This document shows positions 54,410 to 62,547 of a DNA stretch of 64,000 nucleotides, piece after piece. The DNA comes from Schauerella fraxinea. Its GTDB lineage: Bacteria > Pseudomonadota > Gammaproteobacteria > Burkholderiales > Burkholderiaceae_B. The stretch spans positions 2,772,554 to 2,836,553 of the forward strand of contig JAVDKL010000001.1 in the NCBI GenBank assembly GCA_030849965.1, in the 5' to 3' direction. The notes under the pieces were generated by a model that made no database searches, was not told where the DNA came from, and saw only the letters and a program-made list of their open reading frames with translations. Numbering within the stretch: position 1 is the stretch's first letter; each line of letters begins with the position of its first letter. Made by a program: the position numbers and the translations under genes.

Positions 54410-54946
54410 ATGGCCCGTATTCCTTACGCCGATCTGCAACAACCCGAGGTGCGCGACCTTGCCGAACGCGTGGTCGCCGAGCGCGGCAGCATCCTGCATC
54501 TGTACCAGATGCTGCTGCACAGCCCCCCGGTAGCAGGCGGCTGGCTGACCTATCTCACCGCGATTCGTCAGCACGCCACGTTGGACGGCGGGCTGCGCGA
54601 ACTCGTCATCATGCGCGTGGCGGTGTTGAACGGCGCGCCGTATGAAGCCGAGCAGCATGCGCCCATAGCGCTGAAGGAAGGCGTGACCCAAGCGCAATTG
54701 GACGCGCTCGACGGATGGGAAACGGCATCGTGCTACAGCGACACCCAGCGTGCCGTGCTGGCTTATACCGATGCGATGACACGCCACGTGCAAGTGCCGC
54801 AAGACGTATTCGACGCGGTGAGCGCGCAGCTCACGCCGAAGCTCGTGGTGGAATTGACCGCCACCGTGGCGGCCTACAACATGGTGTCGCGGTTTCTGGA
54901 GGCCCTGCAGATCCACTCGCACGACGCGGTGCCGGGCGCAACATAA
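54410..54946 (+). CDS. Carboxymuconolactone decarboxylase family protein
   Basis: A 178-residue all-helical AhpD/CMD-fold protein. Motif LRELVIMRVAVLNGAPYEAE is followed by QHAPIALKEGVT. The Cys-x2-Cys of AhpD peroxidases is absent (NGAPYEAEQH in its place), so a decarboxylase- or isomerase-like role is more likely than peroxidase. A strong GAGGAG site precedes the ATG. It follows the LysR gene on the same strand after 175 bases. Confidence 0.9.
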   Translation: MARIPYADLQQPEVRDLAERVVAERGSILHLYQMLLHSPPVAGGWLTYLTAIRQHATLDGGLRELVIMRVAVLNGAPYEAEQHAPIALKEGVTQAQLDALDGWETASCYSDTQRAVLAYTDAMTRHVQVPQDVFDAVSAQLTPKLVVELTATVAAYNMVSRFLEALQIHSHDAVPGAT

Positions 54947-55031
54947 ACCTGCTGGCACGGGCGGTGCACGCCGTTCGATCTCAAATCTGGATAGGGCGGT
55001 GGCTTGTCACGCGCCTGCTGCGCAGGGTGGA

Positions 55032-55856
55032 TCAACGGCTGTTGGTAGGTATTACTTGCGCCACGACGAAACGTTGGCACACCAGCACCATGCGCGGATC
55101 GAAGCCGCCGTTGCGCTCGAAGTAGCTGCGGTGGCCTTCCCGCCATTCGTCGTACGTACCCTCGCCTTCGGCTACGGCAAACTCGGCACTCACGTCTTCG
55201 AAGCGTTGAATATCCACCGCCGTCGTTTCGATGATGCATGCCGGTCGCCCGGCGCCGTCCAGCACGGTATCCTGCCGCCCAACGCGCGGAAGCGGCTCGC
55301 TTCCATCCGCGTATTGGGCAAGTGCCCCGCAGGTTGCCGTCTTCTGCCCCGCCAATACGCGGGCAAGCAAGTCGTCGGCCATTTCGGGCGAATCGCCAAA
55401 CGCGAAGGTGATGCCGTCGTCCTCCCGGTCGACCACGGCGTTGTCCATCAGCAGCTCGCGCTCACCGGTTTCGCCGTCCGTTTCGATGCTCAGTAAACGG
55501 AATCCATGCTGCACATAAAATCGAATCGCGGCAGGATTCTTTTCGTACACGCGTAATTGCAGTACCGGATGCCGCTGCGCGACCCGCGCAAGCAACTGAC
55601 TCCCCATGCCCGCGCCTTGTGCTTCGGGCGCCACGAACAAGGCCGCCAGCTTCGCCTCATGAAGCGACACGAAGCCCTGAATCGAACCATCACGTTCGAA
55701 CACGTAGGTTTCCGAGTTGGGCAAATAATCGTCTCGCATCGCTGCGACTTGGGACTGCCAATACTCGGGCGCGATGAAATCGTGGGCATTGAGCGATGCC
55801 GCGAGCCAAAGGGCGACCACGGCATCGATATCTTGGGGTTCCAGCGTACGTATCAT
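55032..55856 (-). CDS. GNAT acetyltransferase fused to an ASCH domain
   Basis: A 274-residue fusion. Residues 1-140 are a YiaC/YjaB-like N-acetyltransferase (LFVAPEAQGAGMGSQLLARV is the acetyl-CoA loop, then YEKNPAAIRFYVQHGFRLL). Residues about 150-265 are an ASCH domain of the YhfF type: VLAGQKTATCGALAQY, EPLPRVGRQDTVLDGAG, ACIIETTAVDIQRFEDV, then AEGEGTYDEWREGHRSYF. ASCH domains have a PUA-like RNA-binding fold; one member, YqfB, removes acetyl from N4-acetylcytidine. Next to a lactonase gene on the same strand (19-base gap). Confidence 0.88.
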   Translation of the reverse strand: MIRTLEPQDIDAVVALWLAASLNAHDFIAPEYWQSQVAAMRDDYLPNSETYVFERDGSIQGFVSLHEAKLAALFVAPEAQGAGMGSQLLARVAQRHPVLQLRVYEKNPAAIRFYVQHGFRLLSIETDGETGERELLMDNAVVDREDDGITFAFGDSPEMADDLLARVLAGQKTATCGALAQYADGSEPLPRVGRQDTVLDGAGRPACIIETTAVDIQRFEDVSAEFAVAEGEGTYDEWREGHRSYFERNGGFDPRMVLVCQRFVVAQVIPTNSR

Positions 55857-55875
55857 GCGCCGCAGTGTACTGTGC

Positions 55876-56925
55876 TCAGGCGAACACGATGCACACCGGG
55901 CTCGCCACCGGCGTCACCGCGCCATCGGGCGTCAGGCAACCCGTTTCGCGATCCACCGCAAAGCGCACGATCGTGTCACTTTCTTCATTGGCCACGAACA
56001 TGAAACGGCCATCGGGCGAGAGCGTAAAGGACCGTGGCGTCTTGCCAAGCGAATCGGCGAATTCGACCAGGCTGAGCCTGCCACTTTCGGCATCGATCGC
56101 AAAAACGCCGATGCCGTCATGCCCGCGATTGGACACATACAAGAAGCGCCCCGCCACATCGGTGCTGATGCCGGCCGCACGGCTGTTGCCAGTGCACACG
56201 TCCGACAACGACGGCAGAAGTTGGAACGGAATCGTCGTGCCGGTAGCCGCATCGAAGGTATGTGCCGTGACGGTATTGTCGAGCTCGTTGATCACATACA
56301 AAAAACGCCCCGACGGGTGGAACGCGGCATGACGCGGCCCGGCAGACTCGCGCGCGTGCACCACGCATACCGGCGTCGCGCTGAGTGCATCCGCATCGGC
56401 GGCATGAATGAACACCCGATCGAGGCCTTTGTCGGGCACCGCCACATAACGGCCCGAAGGATCGAAGAGATTGAAGTGTGGTTTGGAAAAGGGCTGCTCG
56501 ATGCGATGCGGGCCGGGTTCACCTTCGATCTCGATCAGTTGGCGCACGGGGCCAAGTTGCCCATCCTCCGCCACCGGCAAAACGGCCAACGTGCCGGTTC
56601 GATGATTTGACACGACCAGGTATCGGCCCGATGGGCTCAATGCGAGATGCACTGGATTGATGCCCTCACAGGCTTGCCGATGCCAGAACGTGAGCGCCCC
56701 CGTGACCGCGTCGCGTTTGAACGCGCTGATGTCGCTGCCGTCGCCGTGCACCGTATAGAGCACGGGTTGGCGCGGATGCACCAGCAAATACGAGGGGTTC
56801 GACAGGTCACCCAAAACCTGCACCGGTGCGAGCGCACCCGTTTCAACTTGGTAGCGGAACACACTGATGCCTTCCCCACGCGCGTTACGTTCGCGCGTGG
56901 TGCGCGTGCCTACATAGGCGTACAT
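55876..56925 (-). CDS. Lactonase family protein (YbhE/6-phosphogluconolactonase-like propeller)
   Basis: A 349-residue protein with repeated propeller blades. Typical blade segments are SNPSYLLVHPRQPVLYTV, ALSPSGRYLVVSNHRTGTL, PSGRFLYVINELDNTVTAHT and LSPDGRFMFVANEESDTI. Related enzymes hydrolyse 6-phosphogluconolactone or other sugar lactones. No signal peptide, so cytoplasmic. ATG 56925 with a CCTGGAGAC site. It probably forms a short operon with the downstream GNAT-ASCH gene. Confidence 0.87.
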   Translation of the reverse strand: MYAYVGTRTTRERNARGEGISVFRYQVETGALAPVQVLGDLSNPSYLLVHPRQPVLYTVHGDGSDISAFKRDAVTGALTFWHRQACEGINPVHLALSPSGRYLVVSNHRTGTLAVLPVAEDGQLGPVRQLIEIEGEPGPHRIEQPFSKPHFNLFDPSGRYVAVPDKGLDRVFIHAADADALSATPVCVVHARESAGPRHAAFHPSGRFLYVINELDNTVTAHTFDAATGTTIPFQLLPSLSDVCTGNSRAAGISTDVAGRFLYVSNRGHDGIGVFAIDAESGRLSLVEFADSLGKTPRSFTLSPDGRFMFVANEESDTIVRFAVDRETGCLTPDGAVTPVASPVCIVFA

Positions 56926-56979
56926 AAATCGTCTCCAGGATCGCGCCCCTTTTTTGCGAGGCGTCTGTTGCGGTGAGCG

Positions 56980-57717
56980 CTATTCGCCGGGCTTGGGCAC
57001 CACCGCGCCGCTCACCTTGTGGCGCGCCAAGGCCTCGGTGACGAAGCCCGACGCCTTCATCTCGCTCACAAAGGCGGCCAGATACTCAAGTGCTTCCGCA
57101 CCGCGGCTTTTGGGCACGCCCATCGCCTGGCGAATGAGCATGAAGTGGCCATCGAGCATGCGTACGCCATCGAGCTTGGCCGCATCGGCTTGCAGTTGCT
57201 GCTTCACGCCGGCGGCCACGTCATAGCCCTTTTCGATGAAGGTGGAGACGACCGTGGGCGACGTGGGCGCGCGCTCGATCGTGGCATGCTTGAGCGTGCG
57301 CGACAGATAGAGATCGTAGGCGCTGCCTTTGCCTACCGTCACGGAAACGCCCTCTGCATCCACATCTTCGTTCGCCATGATCGGCGATTCGTTGCGTACC
57401 AGATAGGCACCCTCGATCACCACATACGGGTCGGTGAAACCGATCTGTTCGCCGCGCTTGGGATCGATCGCGAAGAAGCCAAAATCGGCTTGCTCCGCCG
57501 CCACAGCGTCCACAGACTCGCCTGCGGATTTGAACACCACCAATTCAAGCTCGGCACCCAGGCGCTTGGCCAATTCGCCGGCCAGATCGACCGACACCCC
57601 GCCGGCCTGGCCGTCTGCCTTCACATGCGCCAGGATCGGATTACCAACGTTGATGGAGGCGCGCAGGGTGTTGCCGCGCAGAAAGGCACTACGCACGCTT
57701 TCGGAAGGGTTGTTCAT
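56980..57717 (-). CDS. Family 3 solute-binding protein lacking a signal peptide
   Basis: A 245-residue bilobal binding protein of the polar amino-acid type (LRASINVGNPILAHVKADG, GVSVDLAGELAKRLGAELEL, ADFGFFAIDPKRGEQIGFTD, then PYVVIEGAYLV). From ATG 57717, which has CTGGAG upstream, the N-terminus (MNNPSESVRSAFLRGN) is polar and no upstream in-frame start adds a leader. It should therefore stay in the cytoplasm. No permease or ATPase gene adjoins. It may be a cytoplasmic sensor or enzyme-like relative of transport receptors. Confidence 0.82.
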   Translation of the reverse strand: MNNPSESVRSAFLRGNTLRASINVGNPILAHVKADGQAGGVSVDLAGELAKRLGAELELVVFKSAGESVDAVAAEQADFGFFAIDPKRGEQIGFTDPYVVIEGAYLVRNESPIMANEDVDAEGVSVTVGKGSAYDLYLSRTLKHATIERAPTSPTVVSTFIEKGYDVAAGVKQQLQADAAKLDGVRMLDGHFMLIRQAMGVPKSRGAEALEYLAAFVSEMKASGFVTEALARHKVSGAVVPKPGE

Positions 57718-57798
57718 CGGTGCTCCAGTCAAAGGCGGCCAGGGCCGCATCACAGTCATTGGTCAAAAACAAAAGCCAAACAAAACGCCTGATGGGCT

Positions 57799-57910
57799 TT
57801 ACGACGCAACATACCGCTGATTCGCATGAAGTGTGCTTTACGAATGCAACATGCCGCTGATTCACATCAAGTGTGCGTTACGAACGCAGCATGCCGCTGA
57901 TTTGCGTCAG
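57799..57910 (-). repeat. Three 39-40 bp tandem copies including the 3' end of the GntR gene
   Basis: The sequence encoding the last eleven or so codons and stop of the GntR gene (from 57878) is followed by two diverged copies starting at 57838 and 57799. Shared core on the plus strand: GCAACATGCCGCTGATT. Copy one has a one-base deletion. All copies keep the TTACG start that gives the stop codon on the minus strand. Confidence 0.85.
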
Positions 57911-58774
57911 GTTTTTCAACGTGCTGCGCAGATGCTCAGCCAACGCTTCAGACGCCTCTTCATTCCGTTCCTGTTCCAGCAATCGCAACACCTCGAGATG
58001 CTGCGCGCAATGCTGCTTGTATCGCGCACGATCGCGCATCGAGCGATACGACAGCAATCGCCGCACGCGGTTGACGCGCTTGATGGTGTCGATAAAAAAC
58101 GGATTGCCCGATGCCTCAACCAACGACTCATGAAAGCGTACCCCGCGATCGTGGAGCTGGTCGGCCGTATCGGTATCGATGCCGCCGTCGAGCAGGTGCT
58201 GTTCCGCCGCGCGGCAGCGTTCAAGCACGCCAGGAAGCAAGCGATAGCCGGGTTCGAGCAGCGCCGCGGGTTCCAGCGCGAGACGCAGGCGATACGATTG
58301 CAGCAGGCTGTCGGGTGTGGTCATCATCGAAGAGAACGCCCAACCGTATCCCGGCTTTCTGCTCACCCAGCCTTCCGTCGAAATACGCGTGAGCAAGGCT
58401 TTCACCTGCTCATTCGTCAAGCCATAGCGGGCGCGCAGCAACGCTTCGCTGCATTCCAACGGAAGCTCGCCACGCAAGAGCGAGTCGGCGATCTTGAAAT
58501 AGGTGTCGGTGACCACGTCGACCTCGGTCCACCCGGCGCGCTTCTGCAATCCCGCATCGATCGCCGAGGGATTCTGCGCCAGAAAATAGCCGCGATTGGG
58601 CTGCCGCTGCACGATGCCGCTCTCGCTCAACACCACCAACGCCTCGTTGACCGGCGAGCGCGATACGCGCAAGCGATCGGCGATCTTCTGCGCGGCGAGA
58701 TGCGCGCCGATCGGCAACTGATCCTGCTCGATGAGTTCGATGATCTGGGAAAGAATGGTGTGTTGAGCGCTCAT
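57878..58774 (-). CDS. GntR-family regulator (FadR/VanR-type)
   Basis: A 298-residue regulator. The N-terminal helix-turn-helix is IADRLRVSRSPVNEALVVLS followed by ESGIVQRQPNRGYFL. The C-terminal half is an all-helical ligand domain with FHESLVEASGNPFFIDTIKR, as in the FCD group, where conserved His residues bind a metal and carboxylate ligand. It lies 23 bases downstream of acnA and is probably cotranscribed. Its 3' end is part of a triplicated 40-bp repeat. Likely controls acnA and the divergent Bug gene. Confidence 0.9.
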   Translation of the reverse strand: MSAQHTILSQIIELIEQDQLPIGAHLAAQKIADRLRVSRSPVNEALVVLSESGIVQRQPNRGYFLAQNPSAIDAGLQKRAGWTEVDVVTDTYFKIADSLLRGELPLECSEALLRARYGLTNEQVKALLTRISTEGWVSRKPGYGWAFSSMMTTPDSLLQSYRLRLALEPAALLEPGYRLLPGVLERCRAAEQHLLDGGIDTDTADQLHDRGVRFHESLVEASGNPFFIDTIKRVNRVRRLLSYRSMRDRARYKQHCAQHLEVLRLLEQERNEEASEALAEHLRSTLKNLTQISGMLRS

Positions 58775-58797
58775 GACATCCCGTCCGCCACCGCGGA

Positions 58798-61458
58798 CTA
58801 TCGGCTAACCTCGGACGCGGCCTGATGCTGCGCCGCGAGCGTGCGCTCAAGAATAGCTGGAATCACGCCGCCTGCGCGCAGCAACGACACTTCAAGTTGC
58901 GTCTCTACCGCTGCGGTCACGCTCAAGGGTGCACTTGTGCCGTCGTGTCGATGCACGAATGCCGCGACTGCGGCACGCGGCGCGATGGACGTGGCCTCGG
59001 CACGAACCTCGATGCGGTCGCCGGGCGCCAGGCGTAACGTGTCTGGGCCCACCCCATCGGCGAACTGCAGCGGCAGAATACCCATGCCGATCAGATTCGA
59101 CCGGTGAATACGCTCGAAGCTCGTCGCGAGCACCGCGCGAATGCCCAAGAGCCGTTGTCCCTTTGCTGCCCAGTCGCGCGATGAGCCGGTGCCATAGCGG
59201 GCGCCGGCCACCAGCACCACGGCGTCGCCAGCGCGGCGGTAGCGGTCGGCCACCTCCCAGATCGGTTGCACCTCGCCACTCGGCACATGCAAGGTATGCG
59301 CCACCGGCGCCGCCGGGCACAGCAGATTTATCAAACTCTTGCTGTGAAAAGCCGCGCGCATCATGACTTCCCAGTTGCCGCGGCGGGACGCGAACACATT
59401 GAGATCGTGGCGATCATCGCCACGCGCCACCAGGAAATCGGCCACGAGACTGTCCGACGGGATCGCGCTCGCGGGCGAGATATGGTCGGTCGTCACATCA
59501 TCACCCACGATCAACAAAGGATGTGCGGTGTAGGTACCCAGCTGGCTACCCTCATCGCGCGATGCAAAGGGCGGCCGGCGCAGCGCGGTTGAGGTGTCGT
59601 CCCACGGAAAACAGGGCATATGCGGCGCGTCGAGTTGCCGCCATGTCGGGCTCTCACTTGCGATGCGAAAGGCTTCGCGGTAGTCGGCAGGCTCGGCACT
59701 CGCGGCCAGCGCGTGGTCAACCGCCTCATCGGTGGGCCACAGGTCGCGCACATACACCGCACCGCCCGACGCGCTGAGCCCGACGGGTTCCTGACTCAAG
59801 TCGCGCTCGGCATCGCCCGCCAAGGCGAACGCCACCACCAGCGGCGGCGACATCAGAAAGCCGAGATCCAGATCGGGATGAATGCGGCCGGTGAAATTAC
59901 GATTGCCTGAGAGCACCGCGACGGGATGCACGTCGCCGGCTTGCATGGCCGTTTGAATCACCGCAGGCAAACCGCCGGAATTGCCGATGCAGGTGGTGCA
60001 GCCGTACCCCACGATATCGAAGCCCACCGACGACAAGTCTTCGAGCAAGCCCGCGCGCTCAAGATACCGCGCGGCCGCGGGTGAGCCTGGCGCCAGGGAG
60101 GTCTTTACCCAGACGGGCACGGTCATGCCCAGCTCACGCGCACGACGCGCGACCAGGCCCGCCATCACCAGCAGACGCGGATCGGAGGTATTGGTGCAAC
60201 TGGTAATTGCGGCGATGGCGATTGCGTGACGCGGCACGCCGCCGCATGGTGCGGCATTTGAACGGCGCGGCTTGAAATTCAAAGCCTGAAGCGTGGCGCG
60301 CGTGGCGCCGAACGGCAGCAAATCCTGGGGCCGCTTCGGACCCGCCACGTGCATGTCGATCGCGCCGAGGTCGACATCGAGGATGCGCGAGTAGACCGGC
60401 GTGGCATCGGGGTCGAGTGCAATGCCGACGCGACGCGCATAGGCATCGACCAAGGCAATATGCGCCGCCGATCGCCCTGTCTCGCGCAGATAGGCGAGCG
60501 TTTCGCCGTCGATCGGAAAGTACCCCGTGGTGGCGCCATATTCAGGCGCCATATTGGCCACCACACATCGTGTACCGACCGATAGTGTTGCCACGCCAGG
60601 TCCGAAGAATTCGACGAAGTCGCCGGCTACATCCAGCGCGCGCAGCCGCTGCGTGATCGTCAACGCCAGGTCGGTCGCGGTCACACCTGGGCGCAGCGCG
60701 CCCGTCAGCCGTACTCCGCACACGTCTGGAATGCGCAGCATGGTGGGCATGCCGAACATCACCGTTTGCGCCTCCAGGCCGCCGACGCCCCATCCCAACA
60801 CGCCCAACCCGTTGATCATCGGCGTATGGCTATCGGTCCCCAGCATCATGTCGGGATAGACCGTCGGCCCGCTTGCCTGCGGGTCGTGTTTCACGACCGT
60901 GGCCAACTGCTCCATGTTGATGGTGTGCATGATGCCGGTGCCCGGCGGGTGGATACGCACATTGCTCAATGCCGCAGACGCCCAGCGCAGAAAACGATAA
61001 CGCTCGGCGTTGCGCCGCATTTCAAAACCGAGATTGATGTCGGCCGCATCGGGGCGGGCAAAGGCCTCCACCGCCAATGAGTGATCGACCGACACATCCA
61101 CCGGCAAACCGGGATTGAGCAGGTTGGGATCGACGCCCGCTTCGCGCAACGCATCCCGCATCGCCGCGATATCCACCAGGGCCGGCGTGCTGGTCGTGTC
61201 GTGCATCAACACCCGGCCGGGCTGGAAGGCAATCTCGGCCTGACTGCTGCCCGTGCGCGTCCAGGCAAACAACGCCGCCACCGCATCATCCCGCTCCTCA
61301 CCCTGCATGTTGCGCAGCACGTTTTCAAGCAGCAATCGCAACACGATAGGCAGACGATAGTAGGCATCGCCATACATGGCAGGCATGTCGATGAAGGTCG
61401 CCGATGTGCCGTCGATCGCGAGATGCCCGAATGTCGGGCAGAGATTGGTGTTTTCCAT
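58798..61458 (-). CDS. acnA: Aconitate hydratase, AcnA/IRP type
   Basis: An 886-residue iron-sulfur dehydratase that interconverts citrate and isocitrate. The cluster cysteines are in ITSCTNTSDPRLL and GYGCTTCIGNSGG. Substrate segments include GTDSHTPMINGLGVLGWGVG near residue 210 and GARYGTGSSRDWAAKG in the C-terminal swivelling domain. The closing SNLIGMGILPLQF is typical. Its setting between a carboxylate-type regulator gene and a Bug receptor suggests an accessory copy for imported tricarboxylates; a main acnA/acnB may lie elsewhere. A 2-methylcitrate role is also possible. Confidence 0.9.
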   Translation of the reverse strand: MENTNLCPTFGHLAIDGTSATFIDMPAMYGDAYYRLPIVLRLLLENVLRNMQGEERDDAVAALFAWTRTGSSQAEIAFQPGRVLMHDTTSTPALVDIAAMRDALREAGVDPNLLNPGLPVDVSVDHSLAVEAFARPDAADINLGFEMRRNAERYRFLRWASAALSNVRIHPPGTGIMHTINMEQLATVVKHDPQASGPTVYPDMMLGTDSHTPMINGLGVLGWGVGGLEAQTVMFGMPTMLRIPDVCGVRLTGALRPGVTATDLALTITQRLRALDVAGDFVEFFGPGVATLSVGTRCVVANMAPEYGATTGYFPIDGETLAYLRETGRSAAHIALVDAYARRVGIALDPDATPVYSRILDVDLGAIDMHVAGPKRPQDLLPFGATRATLQALNFKPRRSNAAPCGGVPRHAIAIAAITSCTNTSDPRLLVMAGLVARRARELGMTVPVWVKTSLAPGSPAAARYLERAGLLEDLSSVGFDIVGYGCTTCIGNSGGLPAVIQTAMQAGDVHPVAVLSGNRNFTGRIHPDLDLGFLMSPPLVVAFALAGDAERDLSQEPVGLSASGGAVYVRDLWPTDEAVDHALAASAEPADYREAFRIASESPTWRQLDAPHMPCFPWDDTSTALRRPPFASRDEGSQLGTYTAHPLLIVGDDVTTDHISPASAIPSDSLVADFLVARGDDRHDLNVFASRRGNWEVMMRAAFHSKSLINLLCPAAPVAHTLHVPSGEVQPIWEVADRYRRAGDAVVLVAGARYGTGSSRDWAAKGQRLLGIRAVLATSFERIHRSNLIGMGILPLQFADGVGPDTLRLAPGDRIEVRAEATSIAPRAAVAAFVHRHDGTSAPLSVTAAVETQLEVSLLRAGGVIPAILERTLAAQHQAASEVSR

Positions 61459-61469
61459 AGGTTTTAATT

Positions 61470-61506
61470 TTGCATCTTGACGTCCTAAAATGCAATTAAG
61501 TAAAAA
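61470..61506 (+). promoter_or_regulatory. Divergent promoter with inverted repeat between acnA and the Bug gene
   Basis: TTGCAT-N14-ATGCAA at 61470-61495 forms an inverted repeat in the 82-base gap. A plus-strand promoter TTGACG (61477-61482) with TAAAAA (61501-61506) at 18 bases overlaps it, so a protein bound to the repeat would block it. The GntR protein of the acnA operon is the obvious candidate. Confidence 0.5.
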
Positions 61507-61540
61507 CCCGGCTGCATTGACGGCCGCCTAGGAGAGAGAC

Positions 61541-62530
61541 ATGAACACCCCCCGTTGGGCGCAGTGCCTTGGCATTCTGCTGGTCCCCTATTGCTGCATG
61601 ACCGCAGCAAACGCAGCGGATGCGTACCCCTCGCGACCGATCACCATCGTTGTGCCCTTCGCCGCCGGCGGTGGCGTGGACGGCATGGGACGGCTGCTCG
61701 CAGAGAGACTGCGCACCGAACTGTCGCAAGGCGTGGTCGTGGAAAACAAGCCGGGTGCCAGCGGGATGCTGGGCGCACAAGCGGTGGTGCGGGCAGCCCC
61801 TGACGGCTACACGCTGCTGCTGGGGTCGGCCGGCGAAACGGCGATCAACCCGCTGGTCTTCAAAAACAAGATGATGTATTCGCCGCAGAAAGACTTGAGC
61901 GCCGTGACACTCGTGGCGCGCGTGCCCAATGTGCTGGTAGCCAATCCGAAGCTGCCCGTGAGCAACGTCGAGCAGTTGATCGCGTATGGCCGCGCCAATC
62001 CCGACAAGCTCACCTATGCGTCCAGCGGTGTGGGCAACCCGCAGCACTTGAATGGCGAATTGCTGCAATCGCTGGCGGGCATCAAGATGGTTCACGTGCC
62101 GTATAAGGGTGCCTCCGCGCAACTGGTGGACGTGGCGTCCGGCAACGTGGATCTCACTTTCGTGAGCCTGGCGGGCGCCTTGCCGTTCATCCAGAGCGGC
62201 AAGGTCAAACCGCTCGCGGTCACGTCGGCCAAGCGGGCCTCGTTTGCGCCCGATATCCCGGCCCTGGCCGAGACTCCTGCGCTCAAGACGTATGCACTGG
62301 AAAACTGGTTCGGCATCTTCGTGCCGGCCGCCACCCCGGCCGATGTCCAGGAAAAATTGAACGGCGCCATCCGAAGCGCATTGCAGGACGAGAAGCTGGT
62401 GGCCGGCCTGCGTGAACTGGGCGGCGAAGCGGCGCCCATGAGTCAGGCCGAATTTCGAACCTTCATCACCGGTCAAACCGCCACATTCGAGAAGATCGTG
62501 ACCGACGGCAAGATCACCGCCGAGAACTGA
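61541..62530 (+). CDS. Bug/TctC-family periplasmic solute receptor
   Basis: A 329-residue receptor with signal peptide (cleavage after TAANAA). Family motifs: ITIVVPFAAGGGVDGMGRLL, VVENKPGASGMLGAQAVVRA, PDGYTLLLGSAGETAIN and VHVPYKGASAQLVDVASGNV. A strong AGGAGAG site precedes the ATG. Divergent from acnA-gntR, so a citrate-like or related tricarboxylate ligand is a reasonable guess. No tctAB membrane genes are present. Confidence 0.93.
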   Translation: MNTPRWAQCLGILLVPYCCMTAANAADAYPSRPITIVVPFAAGGGVDGMGRLLAERLRTELSQGVVVENKPGASGMLGAQAVVRAAPDGYTLLLGSAGETAINPLVFKNKMMYSPQKDLSAVTLVARVPNVLVANPKLPVSNVEQLIAYGRANPDKLTYASSGVGNPQHLNGELLQSLAGIKMVHVPYKGASAQLVDVASGNVDLTFVSLAGALPFIQSGKVKPLAVTSAKRASFAPDIPALAETPALKTYALENWFGIFVPAATPADVQEKLNGAIRSALQDEKLVAGLRELGGEAAPMSQAEFRTFITGQTATFEKIVTDGKITAEN

Positions 62531-62547
62531 TCCCGGCGGCCCTCGGC

